From the NCBI GenBank assembly GCA_026125895.1, contig JAHCKG010000008.1, forward strand, positions 90,798 to 154,797: a DNA stretch of 64,000 nt. The letters are read 5' to 3'. The DNA comes from Pseudolabrys sp. Its GTDB lineage: Bacteria > Pseudomonadota > Alphaproteobacteria > Rhizobiales > Xanthobacteraceae. The notes under the pieces are model-generated. The model was given only the letters and a program-made list of their open reading frames with translations. It made no database searches and was not told the DNA's origin. The position numbers and the translations under genes were made by a program. Positions 51,762-59,781 of the stretch are shown in pieces; position 1 is the stretch's first letter; each line of letters opens with the position of its first letter.

Positions 51762-52409
51762 CTATCGTTGCTCAAAGTGAGCGGGACTTTCGACTACACC
51801 CTGTTCGCAAAATCGCTGAAACGGCCCGATCCGGGCGCCGAGGCCGGGCACGCCGACCAAGTAGCTCTTGCCCGCCAGGGTCAGTTCCAGGAAATCGGCC
51901 GTCTTGATCGACGCCAGCAACGCCGCACCGAGCTCCGCGAAATGAATATCGGCGTCCCATTCCAGACTGCGCGACAATGGCGTCTTCGTTTTGTAAAGAT
52001 TCCGGAATGTCAGCGGGGCCGGCGCCGATCCGGCCGAAGCATTCGCGGTGCGAACCGCCATCGTCGCAGTTTCGGCATCGCGCAGTTTCACCGAGGGCTG
52101 CACCAGCAGAATGTAGTAATTCGCCCTCAGGCAAACGAAATCGATCTTGCCAATTCCGGCAGCAAACGCGTTATCGTCCTCCGCCAAAAGAGTCGGGAGA
52201 TCCTTGTATTCTTTGCTGGGCTTGTGAATCAGCCAGTTGCCGGTGGTGATGGCCACCGTCTCGGCGAACGCCCCGCCGCTCGACAGGATCGTCAGAGCGA
52301 GCAAGACAGAGGCACAGCGCGCCAGCCTTGCGCCGGGGCCGCAACCTCCTCCGGCAGCAAACCCGTGACCGCTTCCTGGCATCCCCGTCCTCCCTAAAAC
52401 ACCCGGCAA
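51762..52409 (-). CDS. Secreted protein of unknown function
   Basis: 215 residues with a signal-type hydrophobic segment (ASVLLALTILSSGGAFA) after a Gly/Arg-rich N-terminal stretch, so the true start may be later. The mature part has TGNWLIHKPSKEYKDLPTLL and a C-terminal GPFQRFCEQGV, broadly like its neighbour at 51087 in size and in a single late Cys, but not clearly homologous. First gene of the small secreted-protein group. Function unknown. Confidence 0.55.
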   Translation of the reverse strand: MPGVLGRTGMPGSGHGFAAGGGCGPGARLARCASVLLALTILSSGGAFAETVAITTGNWLIHKPSKEYKDLPTLLAEDDNAFAAGIGKIDFVCLRANYYILLVQPSVKLRDAETATMAVRTANASAGSAPAPLTFRNLYKTKTPLSRSLEWDADIHFAELGAALLASIKTADFLELTLAGKSYLVGVPGLGARIGPFQRFCEQGVVESPAHFEQR

Positions 52410-52542
52410 TATGGCGCTTGGGGAGACCGCTCATCATTGATCTTGAACAAGTCGGCGCCGTCCTTGGGGATCGTCCCTCTCGAGCGGCGGCATTCCAGTA
52501 GGGCTCATCGGCCAGTATTCGGTCAGTGGCGCCTCAGGTGCT

Positions 52543-53292
52543 TCATTCCGGGGAAGGCGCCAGTTGCGCGCCGCCGCAGACGTGAAGAACGTCGCCCGTG
52601 ATGAACGAGGCCCGGTCGGATGCCAGGAACGCGATGGCGCCGGCGACGTCCTCCGGCGTCCCCAGGCGGCCGAGCGGCGTGATTTTCAGAAACATGTCGG
52701 CGAGCGAACTGTTGCGCTCAACGTTCTTCTTGTTGAACGGCGAGTTGAGGAAGCTCGGCGCCACGGCATTGACCCGGATGCGATCCTTGCCCAGTTGCAC
52801 GGCCAGCGTCCGCGTCAAACCGATCAGGCCGGACTTGCTCGAGGTATAGCCGATGCCGGTGCCGCTCAAGTAAACGCGCGACGCGACGTTGACGATGCTG
52901 GCGCCGCCGCTCGCCTTCAGCAACGGGATGGCCTCCTGGCAAAGCAGCATGGGCGCCGTGAGGTTGATATTGATCACGGCATTCCACTCGCCGACATCGA
53001 CGGCGCCGATTTTGGAAGCGCCTGTCCTGCCGGCATTGTTCACGAGGCAATCGAGTCTCTGAAACTTCTTGTCGACCGCGTCCAGTAGCGGCTTGAGCGA
53101 CCCGAGATCGGCGAGGTCGGTCAAAATCGCCATCGCCTCGACGTCGTGGTCGCGGCGGATCTCGTCGCACACGGCATTGGCTCGGTCGATGTCGATATCG
53201 GCGAGCACCACCGCGAAACCGTCCTGCGCCAGCATTCGGGCCGTCGCGGAGCCGACGGCGCCGGCCCCACCCGTGATCAACGCAACCTTCAT
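52543..53292 (-). CDS. Short-chain dehydrogenase/reductase
   Basis: 249 residues: ALITGGAGAVGSATARMLAQ, NNAGRTGAS and the YTSSK catalytic Tyr/Lys with Ser in VASRVYLSG. A typical FabG-like SDR. It is the last gene of the third NitT/TauT operon, 40 bp after the permease. Its role is likely oxidation of the imported compound. Confidence 0.87.
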   Translation of the reverse strand: MKVALITGGAGAVGSATARMLAQDGFAVVLADIDIDRANAVCDEIRRDHDVEAMAILTDLADLGSLKPLLDAVDKKFQRLDCLVNNAGRTGASKIGAVDVGEWNAVININLTAPMLLCQEAIPLLKASGGASIVNVASRVYLSGTGIGYTSSKSGLIGLTRTLAVQLGKDRIRVNAVAPSFLNSPFNKKNVERNSSLADMFLKITPLGRLGTPEDVAGAIAFLASDRASFITGDVLHVCGGAQLAPSPE

Positions 53293-53332
53293 GGAAACCG
53301 TCCAACCTGTTCTGCGGCCACGCGCTCGGTTC

Positions 53333-54424
53333 TCAGCGATCCCACGGCATCAGCCGGCGTTGCAGCGCCTGGAGGCCGTAGGTCAGCAGGACGCCCAGCA
53401 TCATGACCACCACCAGCCCGGCGTACATTCTCTCCGGGTTCATCACTTCCCAATAGTAGAAGGTCATGAAACCGACGCCCTGCTTGGCGCGCAGGAATTC
53501 CACCGAGATGATGACGATGAGCGCGGTGCCGAGCGCAAGCCGCAAGCCCGCGAAAATGACCGGCATTGCGGCCGGGAGAATGACATGGCGCAACATCGAG
53601 AAGCCCCGTGCGCCGTAGTTGCGGCCGGCCATCAGGAACACCGGATCGATGTCGCGCACGCCGGCCATGGTATTGATGGCCATCAGGAAGAATACCGACA
53701 AGGCCACCACCGCGATCTTCGGCCCCTCGCCGAACGGATCGGCGAACATCAGCATCACGATGGGGAAAATGGCGATCTTCGGCAGCACATAGATAGCCGA
53801 CAAAGTCGTGTCGAGCATCAGCCGCACCGTGCGGTTGATGCCCATGACGACGCCGAGCAGGATGCCCGGGATGGCGCCGATGACGAAGCCGGCGCCGACA
53901 CGGCCGAGCGTCGCCCAGACGTGGCTTTCGGCAAACAGGCTCCAGACCCCTGCCCAGCCGTCCGCCTGGAAGCGCGCCGGAATGAGCCATGGCCGGCCGA
54001 TCAGGCTCGTCTCCGAGAAACGATCGTAGTTCACGGTCACGTCCCAGAGCGCCTTGGCGATCCTTGTCGGCTGCGGAAACCAGAGCGGGTTCAAGATTCC
54101 GGCATCGACGATCAATTGCCAGGCGACCAGCGCCAGCAATGGAAAGCCGAAGGCCAGCGTACGTTCATAAAGCTTGCGCCGTGCCGGCGGCACGCGGCGG
54201 CCGATTTGCTCGGCGGCCATGACGATGAGCACGAAATCCGCCAGCAGCGCGAGCCACCAGAGCGGCCGCCACAGCCCCGTCAGATAAAGCGCGGCATTGC
54301 CGGCAACGAATATCGCGGCGAGCAGAAGAATCGTGGCCCACGGGCTCGAACTGAGCGCCGGTCTGGTTTTCGCGGCGGGCGCTGCGGCAGCGGCCCCGGG
54401 CGCACGCTCGACGACTTCGGTCAT
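53333..54424 (-). CDS. NitT/TauT-family ABC permease, long form
   Basis: 363 residues, about 100 longer than usual because of two additional N-terminal membrane segments (WATILLLAAIFVAGNAALYL, WWLALLADFVLIVM) before the standard core (LAFGFPLLALVAWQLIVDAG). The EAA loop is GARGFSMLRHVILPAAM. It starts inside the ATPase stop (54421-54424). Such extended permeases occur in some taurine/nitrate-type systems. Confidence 0.85.
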   Translation of the reverse strand: MTEVVERAPGAAAAAPAAKTRPALSSSPWATILLLAAIFVAGNAALYLTGLWRPLWWLALLADFVLIVMAAEQIGRRVPPARRKLYERTLAFGFPLLALVAWQLIVDAGILNPLWFPQPTRIAKALWDVTVNYDRFSETSLIGRPWLIPARFQADGWAGVWSLFAESHVWATLGRVGAGFVIGAIPGILLGVVMGINRTVRLMLDTTLSAIYVLPKIAIFPIVMLMFADPFGEGPKIAVVALSVFFLMAINTMAGVRDIDPVFLMAGRNYGARGFSMLRHVILPAAMPVIFAGLRLALGTALIVIISVEFLRAKQGVGFMTFYYWEVMNPERMYAGLVVVMMLGVLLTYGLQALQRRLMPWDR

Positions 54425-55239
54425 GCCGACATCTCCATCGCCCGCGTCACTTCCCGGCTGAGCTCGCTCCAGATGGCGCCACGCAATTCGGCGAATTGCG
54501 GCGTGTTCATCGTTTCAACCGTGCGCGGCCGAGCGATATCGATGGGAAAGGTTGCCAGCAGCCGGCCCGGATGCGCGGCCATCAGCACGACACGATCGCC
54601 GAGCAGGATTGCCTCATCCAGGCTGTGCGTGATGAACACGACTGTCTTGCGCGTCTCCTGCCAAATCCGCAGCAATTCGGCCTGCAGGACGATCCGGGTC
54701 TGCGCGTCGAGCGCCCCGAGCGGTTCATCCATCAGCAGCACTTCGGGATCGTTGGCGAGCGCACGGACGATGCTGACGCGCTGCTTCATGCCGCCGGAAA
54801 TCTGCGAGGGATAGTAATGCGCGAATTTGCGCAAACCGACGCGCTCGAGCCAGTGATCCGCAATCTCCAGCCGCTCTGCCTTGCCGATGCCGCGCATCTG
54901 CAGGCCGAACGCGACATTCTCGATAACCGTCTTCCAGGGGAAGACCGCGTATTCCTGGAACACCACGCTGTTCAACGGCTTCTTCGGATCATCGCCCGGG
55001 CGGATATAAATCGAGCCCGAACTATGCGTATCGAGGCCGGCCAGCATTCTCAGATAGGTGGACTTGCCGCAGCCGGACGGACCGACGATGCAGACGAATT
55101 CACCGTCAGCGACGTCGAGGCTGAAGTCTTCGACAACCGTCGCCGGCCCCGAGACCGTCTCATAGATCTTGCTGACGTTGCGCGTCTCGATCTTCGGCGC
55201 CGGCCTGGGCGGCGAATTGCCAACGCCGAGATCAGCCAT
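54421..55239 (-). CDS. NitT/TauT-family ABC ATP-binding protein
   Basis: 272 residues from ATG 55239 (GGGAG 8 bp upstream), which avoids reaching towards the preceding hairpin. GPSGCGKSTYLRMLAGL, VFQEYAVFPW, ISGGMKQRV, LLMDEPLGALD and FITHSLDEA are all present. The ISGG signature and VFQEYAVFPWKT set it apart from the two other NitT/TauT ATPases in the window. Confidence 0.88.
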   Translation of the reverse strand: MADLGVGNSPPRPAPKIETRNVSKIYETVSGPATVVEDFSLDVADGEFVCIVGPSGCGKSTYLRMLAGLDTHSSGSIYIRPGDDPKKPLNSVVFQEYAVFPWKTVIENVAFGLQMRGIGKAERLEIADHWLERVGLRKFAHYYPSQISGGMKQRVSIVRALANDPEVLLMDEPLGALDAQTRIVLQAELLRIWQETRKTVVFITHSLDEAILLGDRVVLMAAHPGRLLATFPIDIARPRTVETMNTPQFAELRGAIWSELSREVTRAMEMSA

Positions 55240-55266
55240 CGTCTCTACTCCCGAAAACACCGGAAA

Positions 55267-55290
55267 GCGGCCGGCGGTGTCGCCGGCCGC
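55267..55290 (-). repeat. Intergenic hairpin downstream of the substrate-binding protein gene
   Basis: GCGGCCGGCG-GTGT-CGCCGGCCGC: a perfect 10-bp stem with a 4-nt loop, 16 bp after the binding-protein stop on the minus strand and before the ATPase gene. No T run follows. Confidence 0.7.
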
Positions 55291-55305
55291 TGCGGAGTCG
55301 CAACG

Positions 55306-56352
55306 TCAGTTCTTGGCTTTGCCGAGCGTCGCGACGGCTTTGTCGATGAACTGCTCGTCGACCACTTTCTTCAGATCGATCGGCTTGTCGTAGTCGGTGC
55401 GGCCGTTCTCGCGGTAGACGCGCTCGACATCCGCCAGTCCCTTGACCGGGATGGTCATGTCCGGGTCGTAAACAGCCGGCTTGGCGGCCTTCAGCGCTTC
55501 TTCCGTCGATGCCGTATACTTCCGATAGGCGTCGAGATTTTCCTTGGACAGATAATTGTCGCCCTGCATCAGCCGCGCCGCTTCGGTCAGCGCCAGCACG
55601 AAGCGCTCGGCAACTTCCGGACGTTCCTTGATGAATTTGCCGGAGCCAACGAAGGCGACGGTCATCAGGCCGGGCGTCAGATCGGTCGCCAGCATCGTGG
55701 CGTCGCCCGACTTGATCGCCTGTTCCGAATAGGGCGGGCCGGCAAGCGCGGCTTCGATCGATCCGGCGCCGAGCGCTGCCGGGATATCCGGATTGCTGAC
55801 ATTCACCAGGTTGACGTCACGGATGGTCAGCTTGGCGCGCTCGAGCGCCTTGGCCACCAGATATTCGCCGCCGCTGCCTGGGCCGCCCGCTGCACCGATG
55901 CGTTTGCCCTTGAGATCGGCCAGCGTCTTGATGCCGGCCTCGGCCGCTTTCTTGCTGAGCAGCAGATTGGTCGGGCTGTCCGTCATCGGCTCGAGCGCGC
56001 CGGGCGCGATGATGCGGATATCGAGGCCGCGATTCCAGCTGTTCCACAGCGAGGTGACGATGGCGATGCCGCCGACATCGACGCTGCCCTGCGTGAGAAA
56101 CGCAATCGCTTCGGTGCCCGACTTGACCTTCTCCAGATCGACATCGAGGCCGTACTTCTTGAAAAGGTCGCGGCCGGCCGCGACGTACATGGTCGCGAAC
56201 TTCATGATCGGCACGTAGGCGACCTTGACCTTCTGCGGCGGATTGAGCGGCGCCGGTCCTGCTGCAAAGGCGCCTCCCGCCGGCAGGCCGGAACCAATGA
56301 CGGCGATGGCCGCCGTCGCGCACAAAGCACGCCAGATGGAACGTCGATGCAT
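55306..56352 (-). CDS. NitT/TauT-family ABC substrate-binding protein
   Basis: 348 residues; signal peptide ending GGAFA-AG, then KVKVAYVPIMKFATMYVAAG and LFKKYGLDVDLEKVKSGTEA. ATG 56352 has GGGGAG 7 bp upstream. Periplasmic receptor for the importer at 53333-55239. The YVPIMKFATMYVA start is reminiscent of aromatic or sulfonate binders, but the ligand is not determinable. Confidence 0.86.
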   Translation of the reverse strand: MHRRSIWRALCATAAIAVIGSGLPAGGAFAAGPAPLNPPQKVKVAYVPIMKFATMYVAAGRDLFKKYGLDVDLEKVKSGTEAIAFLTQGSVDVGGIAIVTSLWNSWNRGLDIRIIAPGALEPMTDSPTNLLLSKKAAEAGIKTLADLKGKRIGAAGGPGSGGEYLVAKALERAKLTIRDVNLVNVSNPDIPAALGAGSIEAALAGPPYSEQAIKSGDATMLATDLTPGLMTVAFVGSGKFIKERPEVAERFVLALTEAARLMQGDNYLSKENLDAYRKYTASTEEALKAAKPAVYDPDMTIPVKGLADVERVYRENGRTDYDKPIDLKKVVDEQFIDKAVATLGKAKN

Positions 56353-56428
56353 TGTCTCACTCCCCATGATATTATTGATCGTATTCTATATCAGACCATG
56401 TCGCCGTCATTGGCGAGCAGTGCGCACG

Positions 56429-57856
56429 TCAGCTTTCGGCCATCTCATTGAGCGGATTGAGGAAGGCCCCTTGGGCGGTCAGATTGCGTCTTAATTCCGA
56501 AATCGGCACCTTGGCAAGCGCGAGGCCACGATTGACGGCGATCGCCGCGGCCACGCCGGCGGCGTGCCCGGTCAACCAGCATTGCGGGATCTCCCGCATG
56601 AAGGAGTGGCTGGTCGCGTCGCAGGAAAGGTGACGGCCGGGAGCCAGCAGGCCTTCGATTTCGCGCGGAACGATGGCGCCGTAGGGCACCGAGACGTTAC
56701 CGAATTTCGGCGACAAGGGCGGCGACACGCCGATCTCGTCGGGCGCGACACTACCGTCCCAGTTCTCCCGCGTCAGCTTGCCAAGACCCGCCAGCCGGCG
56801 GCCGTGCCGCACGCCGAGCTGCGGCGCCGAGAGCATGATGAAGGCGTTGCTGAAGCCTGGGGCGTTCGCGCGATAGAACGCGAGATGCTCGAGCATGAGC
56901 TGGTGGCTCTTGATCTCGACTTCGGAAAGATCCTCGACCTTGAGGGCCGAATAGCCGGACAGTCGGGGGCCCATGAAGACGGCGACGTCATTGCGCCAGG
57001 ACACGACCGGCCTCTCGAAGAAGCGCATCTTCTCGCGGCCGCGCGCCATGAACTGGGTGAACTGCTCGGCAGTCTCGGAGCGGAAGCGCAGGAACGCGTC
57101 CATGTCGACGCCGCCGAACAGCCAGGCGGTGTTCATGGCGCCGTGAATGTCGCCGGGATCGATTTCCGTCTCGAAAGCGGAGCCCGCGCGCGCGTAGAGA
57201 TCGCCATCGCCCGTGGCGTCGATCGTGACTTTGCCGAGGACCGCGCGGCGGCCTTCCTTGCTCTCGAAGACACAGCCGGTCACGCGCCGGCCCTCGAGCA
57301 AAGGCCGGGCGCCCCAGGCGTGAAAAATCGGGTGAACGCCGGCGTCGAGCACCATCGCCAGCGATTCAGCCTTCAGCCACTCGGGATCGGCGGTTGGCGA
57401 GTGCGTGACAGTGCCGTGATAGGCGGCCGTGCGCAGCGCCCAATACGCGGCCTTTTCGGGATCCTTCGAGCCCCAGTCCGATTTGGCCGGCCCGGCCAGC
57501 TTATCGGGTGTCAGCCGCGACAACAGTTCCTCGCCGAAGCCGCGGATGACGTGCTTGCCGCTCCAGTCCGTCATCCGGTCGATCCAGATGACGAGGCCTC
57601 CGGTCGATAGACCGCCGAGATGATTGTAGCGCTCGAGGAGCACGACGTCGGCGCCCAAGCGGGCCGCCGCAACCGCAGCCGCGGTTCCCGATGGGCCGCC
57701 GCCGACGACCAGCACGTCGCATTCCGTATGCACCGGGATCGATTGCGCGGGCTCTTCGACGACGCGGCTCGACGGTGGTCGCCGGTCGAGCTTTTGCCCC
57801 GCGAAGGTCTCCGACTGGAAAAACAGCCTGCCGCCGTCCGTATCCTTCGACCCCAT
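56429..57856 (-). CDS. FAD-dependent oxidoreductase (PF12831-type)
   Basis: 475 residues from ATG 57856. CDVLVVGGGPSGTAAAVAAA binds FAD, then GADVVLLERYNHLGGLSTGG, TIDATGDGDLYARAG and a C-terminal SCDATSHSFMREIPQCWLTG. This is the FAD_oxidored class found with uncharacterised catabolic operons. It is the first gene of the minus operon. A 60-residue extension before the FAD fold is Arg/Gln-rich and may mean the true start lies further in. It diverges from the LysR gene across a LysR box. Confidence 0.8.
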   Translation of the reverse strand: MGSKDTDGGRLFFQSETFAGQKLDRRPPSSRVVEEPAQSIPVHTECDVLVVGGGPSGTAAAVAAARLGADVVLLERYNHLGGLSTGGLVIWIDRMTDWSGKHVIRGFGEELLSRLTPDKLAGPAKSDWGSKDPEKAAYWALRTAAYHGTVTHSPTADPEWLKAESLAMVLDAGVHPIFHAWGARPLLEGRRVTGCVFESKEGRRAVLGKVTIDATGDGDLYARAGSAFETEIDPGDIHGAMNTAWLFGGVDMDAFLRFRSETAEQFTQFMARGREKMRFFERPVVSWRNDVAVFMGPRLSGYSALKVEDLSEVEIKSHQLMLEHLAFYRANAPGFSNAFIMLSAPQLGVRHGRRLAGLGKLTRENWDGSVAPDEIGVSPPLSPKFGNVSVPYGAIVPREIEGLLAPGRHLSCDATSHSFMREIPQCWLTGHAAGVAAAIAVNRGLALAKVPISELRRNLTAQGAFLNPLNEMAES

Positions 57857-58021
57857 GGAACCTTGCCTTCCGACTTTGACGGAAAGGGCCGGGATTTTGC
57901 CAAATCCCTCGACAATCACGGCCTGAAGCCGAGATTCCCTCCCAAACCTGCGGACATTGAATGTCTTCTCGCGGCAGGTTAGTCCGCCTCACCACTTGAT
58001 CAAAGGAATTCTATTCCTTTA

Positions 58022-58042
58022 TTGATTAGCAAAACTAATCAA
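58022..58042. promoter_or_regulatory. LysR-type binding palindrome
   Basis: TTGATTAG-CAAAA-CTAATCAA: 8-bp perfect arms containing the T-N11-A LysR box. It lies 12 bp before the lysR start and 165 bp before the divergent FAD oxidoreductase gene. It is AT-rich unlike its surroundings. Confidence 0.75.
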
Positions 58043-58054
58043 AGGCGGCCGCCC

Positions 58055-58981
58055 ATGGATGTTCTGGGGCTCGATGCGTTCATCCGGATTGCAGAGTGCG
58101 GCAGCTTCCGCCGCGCCGCGACCATGATGAACCTGTCGCAAGCCGCGCTCAGCCATCGCATCAAAAAGCTCGAAGCCGACATCGGCATCAGCCTCTTCCA
58201 GCGCACCACGCGCACGCTGACATTGACGCGCTCGGGCCAGGAGTTCTTTCCGAAAGCGCGCGACATGCTGTTTCGGCTGAACGGCCTCTACGACGAACTC
58301 AAGATCGAGGGCCGGCGCGCGCATGAACGTCTGGCCATTGGCTGCCTGGCCTCGCTCGGCGAACGCTATCTGCCCGATGCCCTGCGGACATTCCGCGAGC
58401 GCTATCCAGGCACCAAGGTCGTGATCCATGACGAGACGGCTGCGACGCTGAGCGACCGCGTCGTCGCCGGCGAAATTCAGTTCGCGCTGACAATTCTCGG
58501 CGCGCAGCACTGGGCGCTGAAATCGCGGGTGCTCTTCGACGAGGATTTCGCCGCCGCCGTGCCGGCCCATCATCCCCTCGCCGATCGCGCATCTCTCAAA
58601 TGGACCGATCTCGTCGGCCATCCGCTGGCGCGCGTCGCGATCTCGACGAGCCACGGTTTCATCCTCAGCGAAAGCCTGGGCACGTTCGGTCCGGAGCTGA
58701 ACTGGTGTTACGAGGTGCAGCGGACCCACATGGCGGTGAGCCTGGTCCTCGCCGGATTGGCGATCACCGTGCTGCCGCGTGCAGCGATCGCCGATGACGA
58801 GCGACTGCGGGTCATTCCGATTGGCGCGCCGACCATCAAGCGCACGGTGGCGATCATTTCGCGAAACGCCGCACCACTGTCCCCTCAGGCGGTTCATTTG
58901 CAGCGCATATTGCTTCGCGCCGTCTCGCAGCGCGGCCCGCGCGCCTCGAGCGCGCTGAACGACCAATCAGCGGAGACCTAA
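58055..58981 (+). CDS. LysR-family transcriptional regulator
   Basis: 308 residues: an N-terminal helix-turn-helix (FIRIAECGSFRRAATMMNLS, QAALSHRIKKLEADIGISLF) and a periplasmic-binding-like effector domain. ATG 58055 is used because a TTG at 58022 would sit inside the palindrome. It probably activates the FAD-SBP-ABC-SDR operon and possibly the REHIPER gene that follows it by 3 bp. Confidence 0.9.
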   Translation: MDVLGLDAFIRIAECGSFRRAATMMNLSQAALSHRIKKLEADIGISLFQRTTRTLTLTRSGQEFFPKARDMLFRLNGLYDELKIEGRRAHERLAIGCLASLGERYLPDALRTFRERYPGTKVVIHDETAATLSDRVVAGEIQFALTILGAQHWALKSRVLFDEDFAAAVPAHHPLADRASLKWTDLVGHPLARVAISTSHGFILSESLGTFGPELNWCYEVQRTHMAVSLVLAGLAITVLPRAAIADDERLRVIPIGAPTIKRTVAIISRNAAPLSPQAVHLQRILLRAVSQRGPRASSALNDQSAET

Positions 58982-58984
58982 TCG

Positions 58985-59689
58985 ATGTTGGATATGAGCG
59001 GCGCGGCCGTCCTGGCGCTTTGGAACGGCGTCGAGGCGGCGCGGAACGAGGAGTACAATGCCTGGCACACGCGCGAGCACGTTCCCGAACGGATTTCCGT
59101 TCCCGGCATGATCGGCGCACGCCGGTATGTGAAGTCGAGCGGCCCTTTGCCGGACTACCTCACGCTCTATGCGATGGACGACACCGGCGTCCTGAAAAGC
59201 GACGCCTATCGTTCCCTGCTCGACAATCCAACCGACTGGTCGCGCGCGATGCGCCCCTCCTTCCGCGGCTTCATGCGGCTGTGCTGCCGGCGCTTGTTGA
59301 CCTTAGGCGGCGGCCTCGGCGGTGCGCTTGCGGCCATCGTCGTGGATGACAGCATCGATCTGAGAACGCCGGCCGTGCGGCAGGCGCTCGAAACACTGCT
59401 CAAGAAGCAAGGCCTGCTTGCGGCTCACGTTCTCGAACGCGACCGGGACGTGCCGGATGTGCCTTTCCAGATCGGTGGCGACAGCCCGGCTTTTCCCAAT
59501 GCGGGGGCGATTTTCCTCGAAAGCTACGATGAAAGGGCAGTGCATCGCCTTGTGCCGGCAATTCAGTCCGCCCTGGTGCGCGCGGGCCTCAGCGACGCCA
59601 TCGAGACATTCACCACTTACACTCTGACCTATGCTTTGGATCGCGCGTCGCTCGAACGCTTGACGCCGATTGCGACCGGTGAACGCTGA
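58985..59689 (+). CDS. REHIPER-family protein 3 (uncharacterised)
   Basis: 234 residues, the most divergent copy: ALWNGVEAARNEEY, WHTREHVPER at 27-36, VPGMIGARRYV, then LLDNPTDWSRAM and SFRGFMR. It keeps the W, H, R, E, H, P, E, R positions and PTxW. The second half carries AGAIFLESYDERAVHRLVPA and a C-terminal TLTYALDR. It lies 3 bp after lysR, so it is co-transcribed with the regulator and is opposite the importer operon. Function unknown. Confidence 0.72.
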   Translation: MLDMSGAAVLALWNGVEAARNEEYNAWHTREHVPERISVPGMIGARRYVKSSGPLPDYLTLYAMDDTGVLKSDAYRSLLDNPTDWSRAMRPSFRGFMRLCCRRLLTLGGGLGGALAAIVVDDSIDLRTPAVRQALETLLKKQGLLAAHVLERDRDVPDVPFQIGGDSPAFPNAGAIFLESYDERAVHRLVPAIQSALVRAGLSDAIETFTTYTLTYALDRASLERLTPIATGER

Positions 59690-59725
59690 GCTCGATCAAT
59701 GGCGAATTACTCGCCCCAAAACAAA

Positions 59726-59754
59726 GAGGCGAGGCCGGACACCGGCCTCGCCTC
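59726..59754 (-). terminator. Intrinsic terminator of the proX-like gene
   Basis: GAGGCGAGGCCGG-ACA-CCGGCCTCGCCTC: a 13-bp perfect stem. On the minus strand it is followed by TTTGTTTT. It lies 27 bp after the proX-like stop. Confidence 0.85.
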
Positions 59755-59781
59755 CGATCGAACGGCTTAACGAAACGCCGC

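Noticed and set aside
54496-56451. 651-residue open frame on the plus strand
   Set aside because: It lies fully antisense to an ABC ATPase and a binding protein with clear motifs. Its composition (His, Arg, Asp, Ala repeats) is that of a GC-rich antisense frame and no domain is visible.
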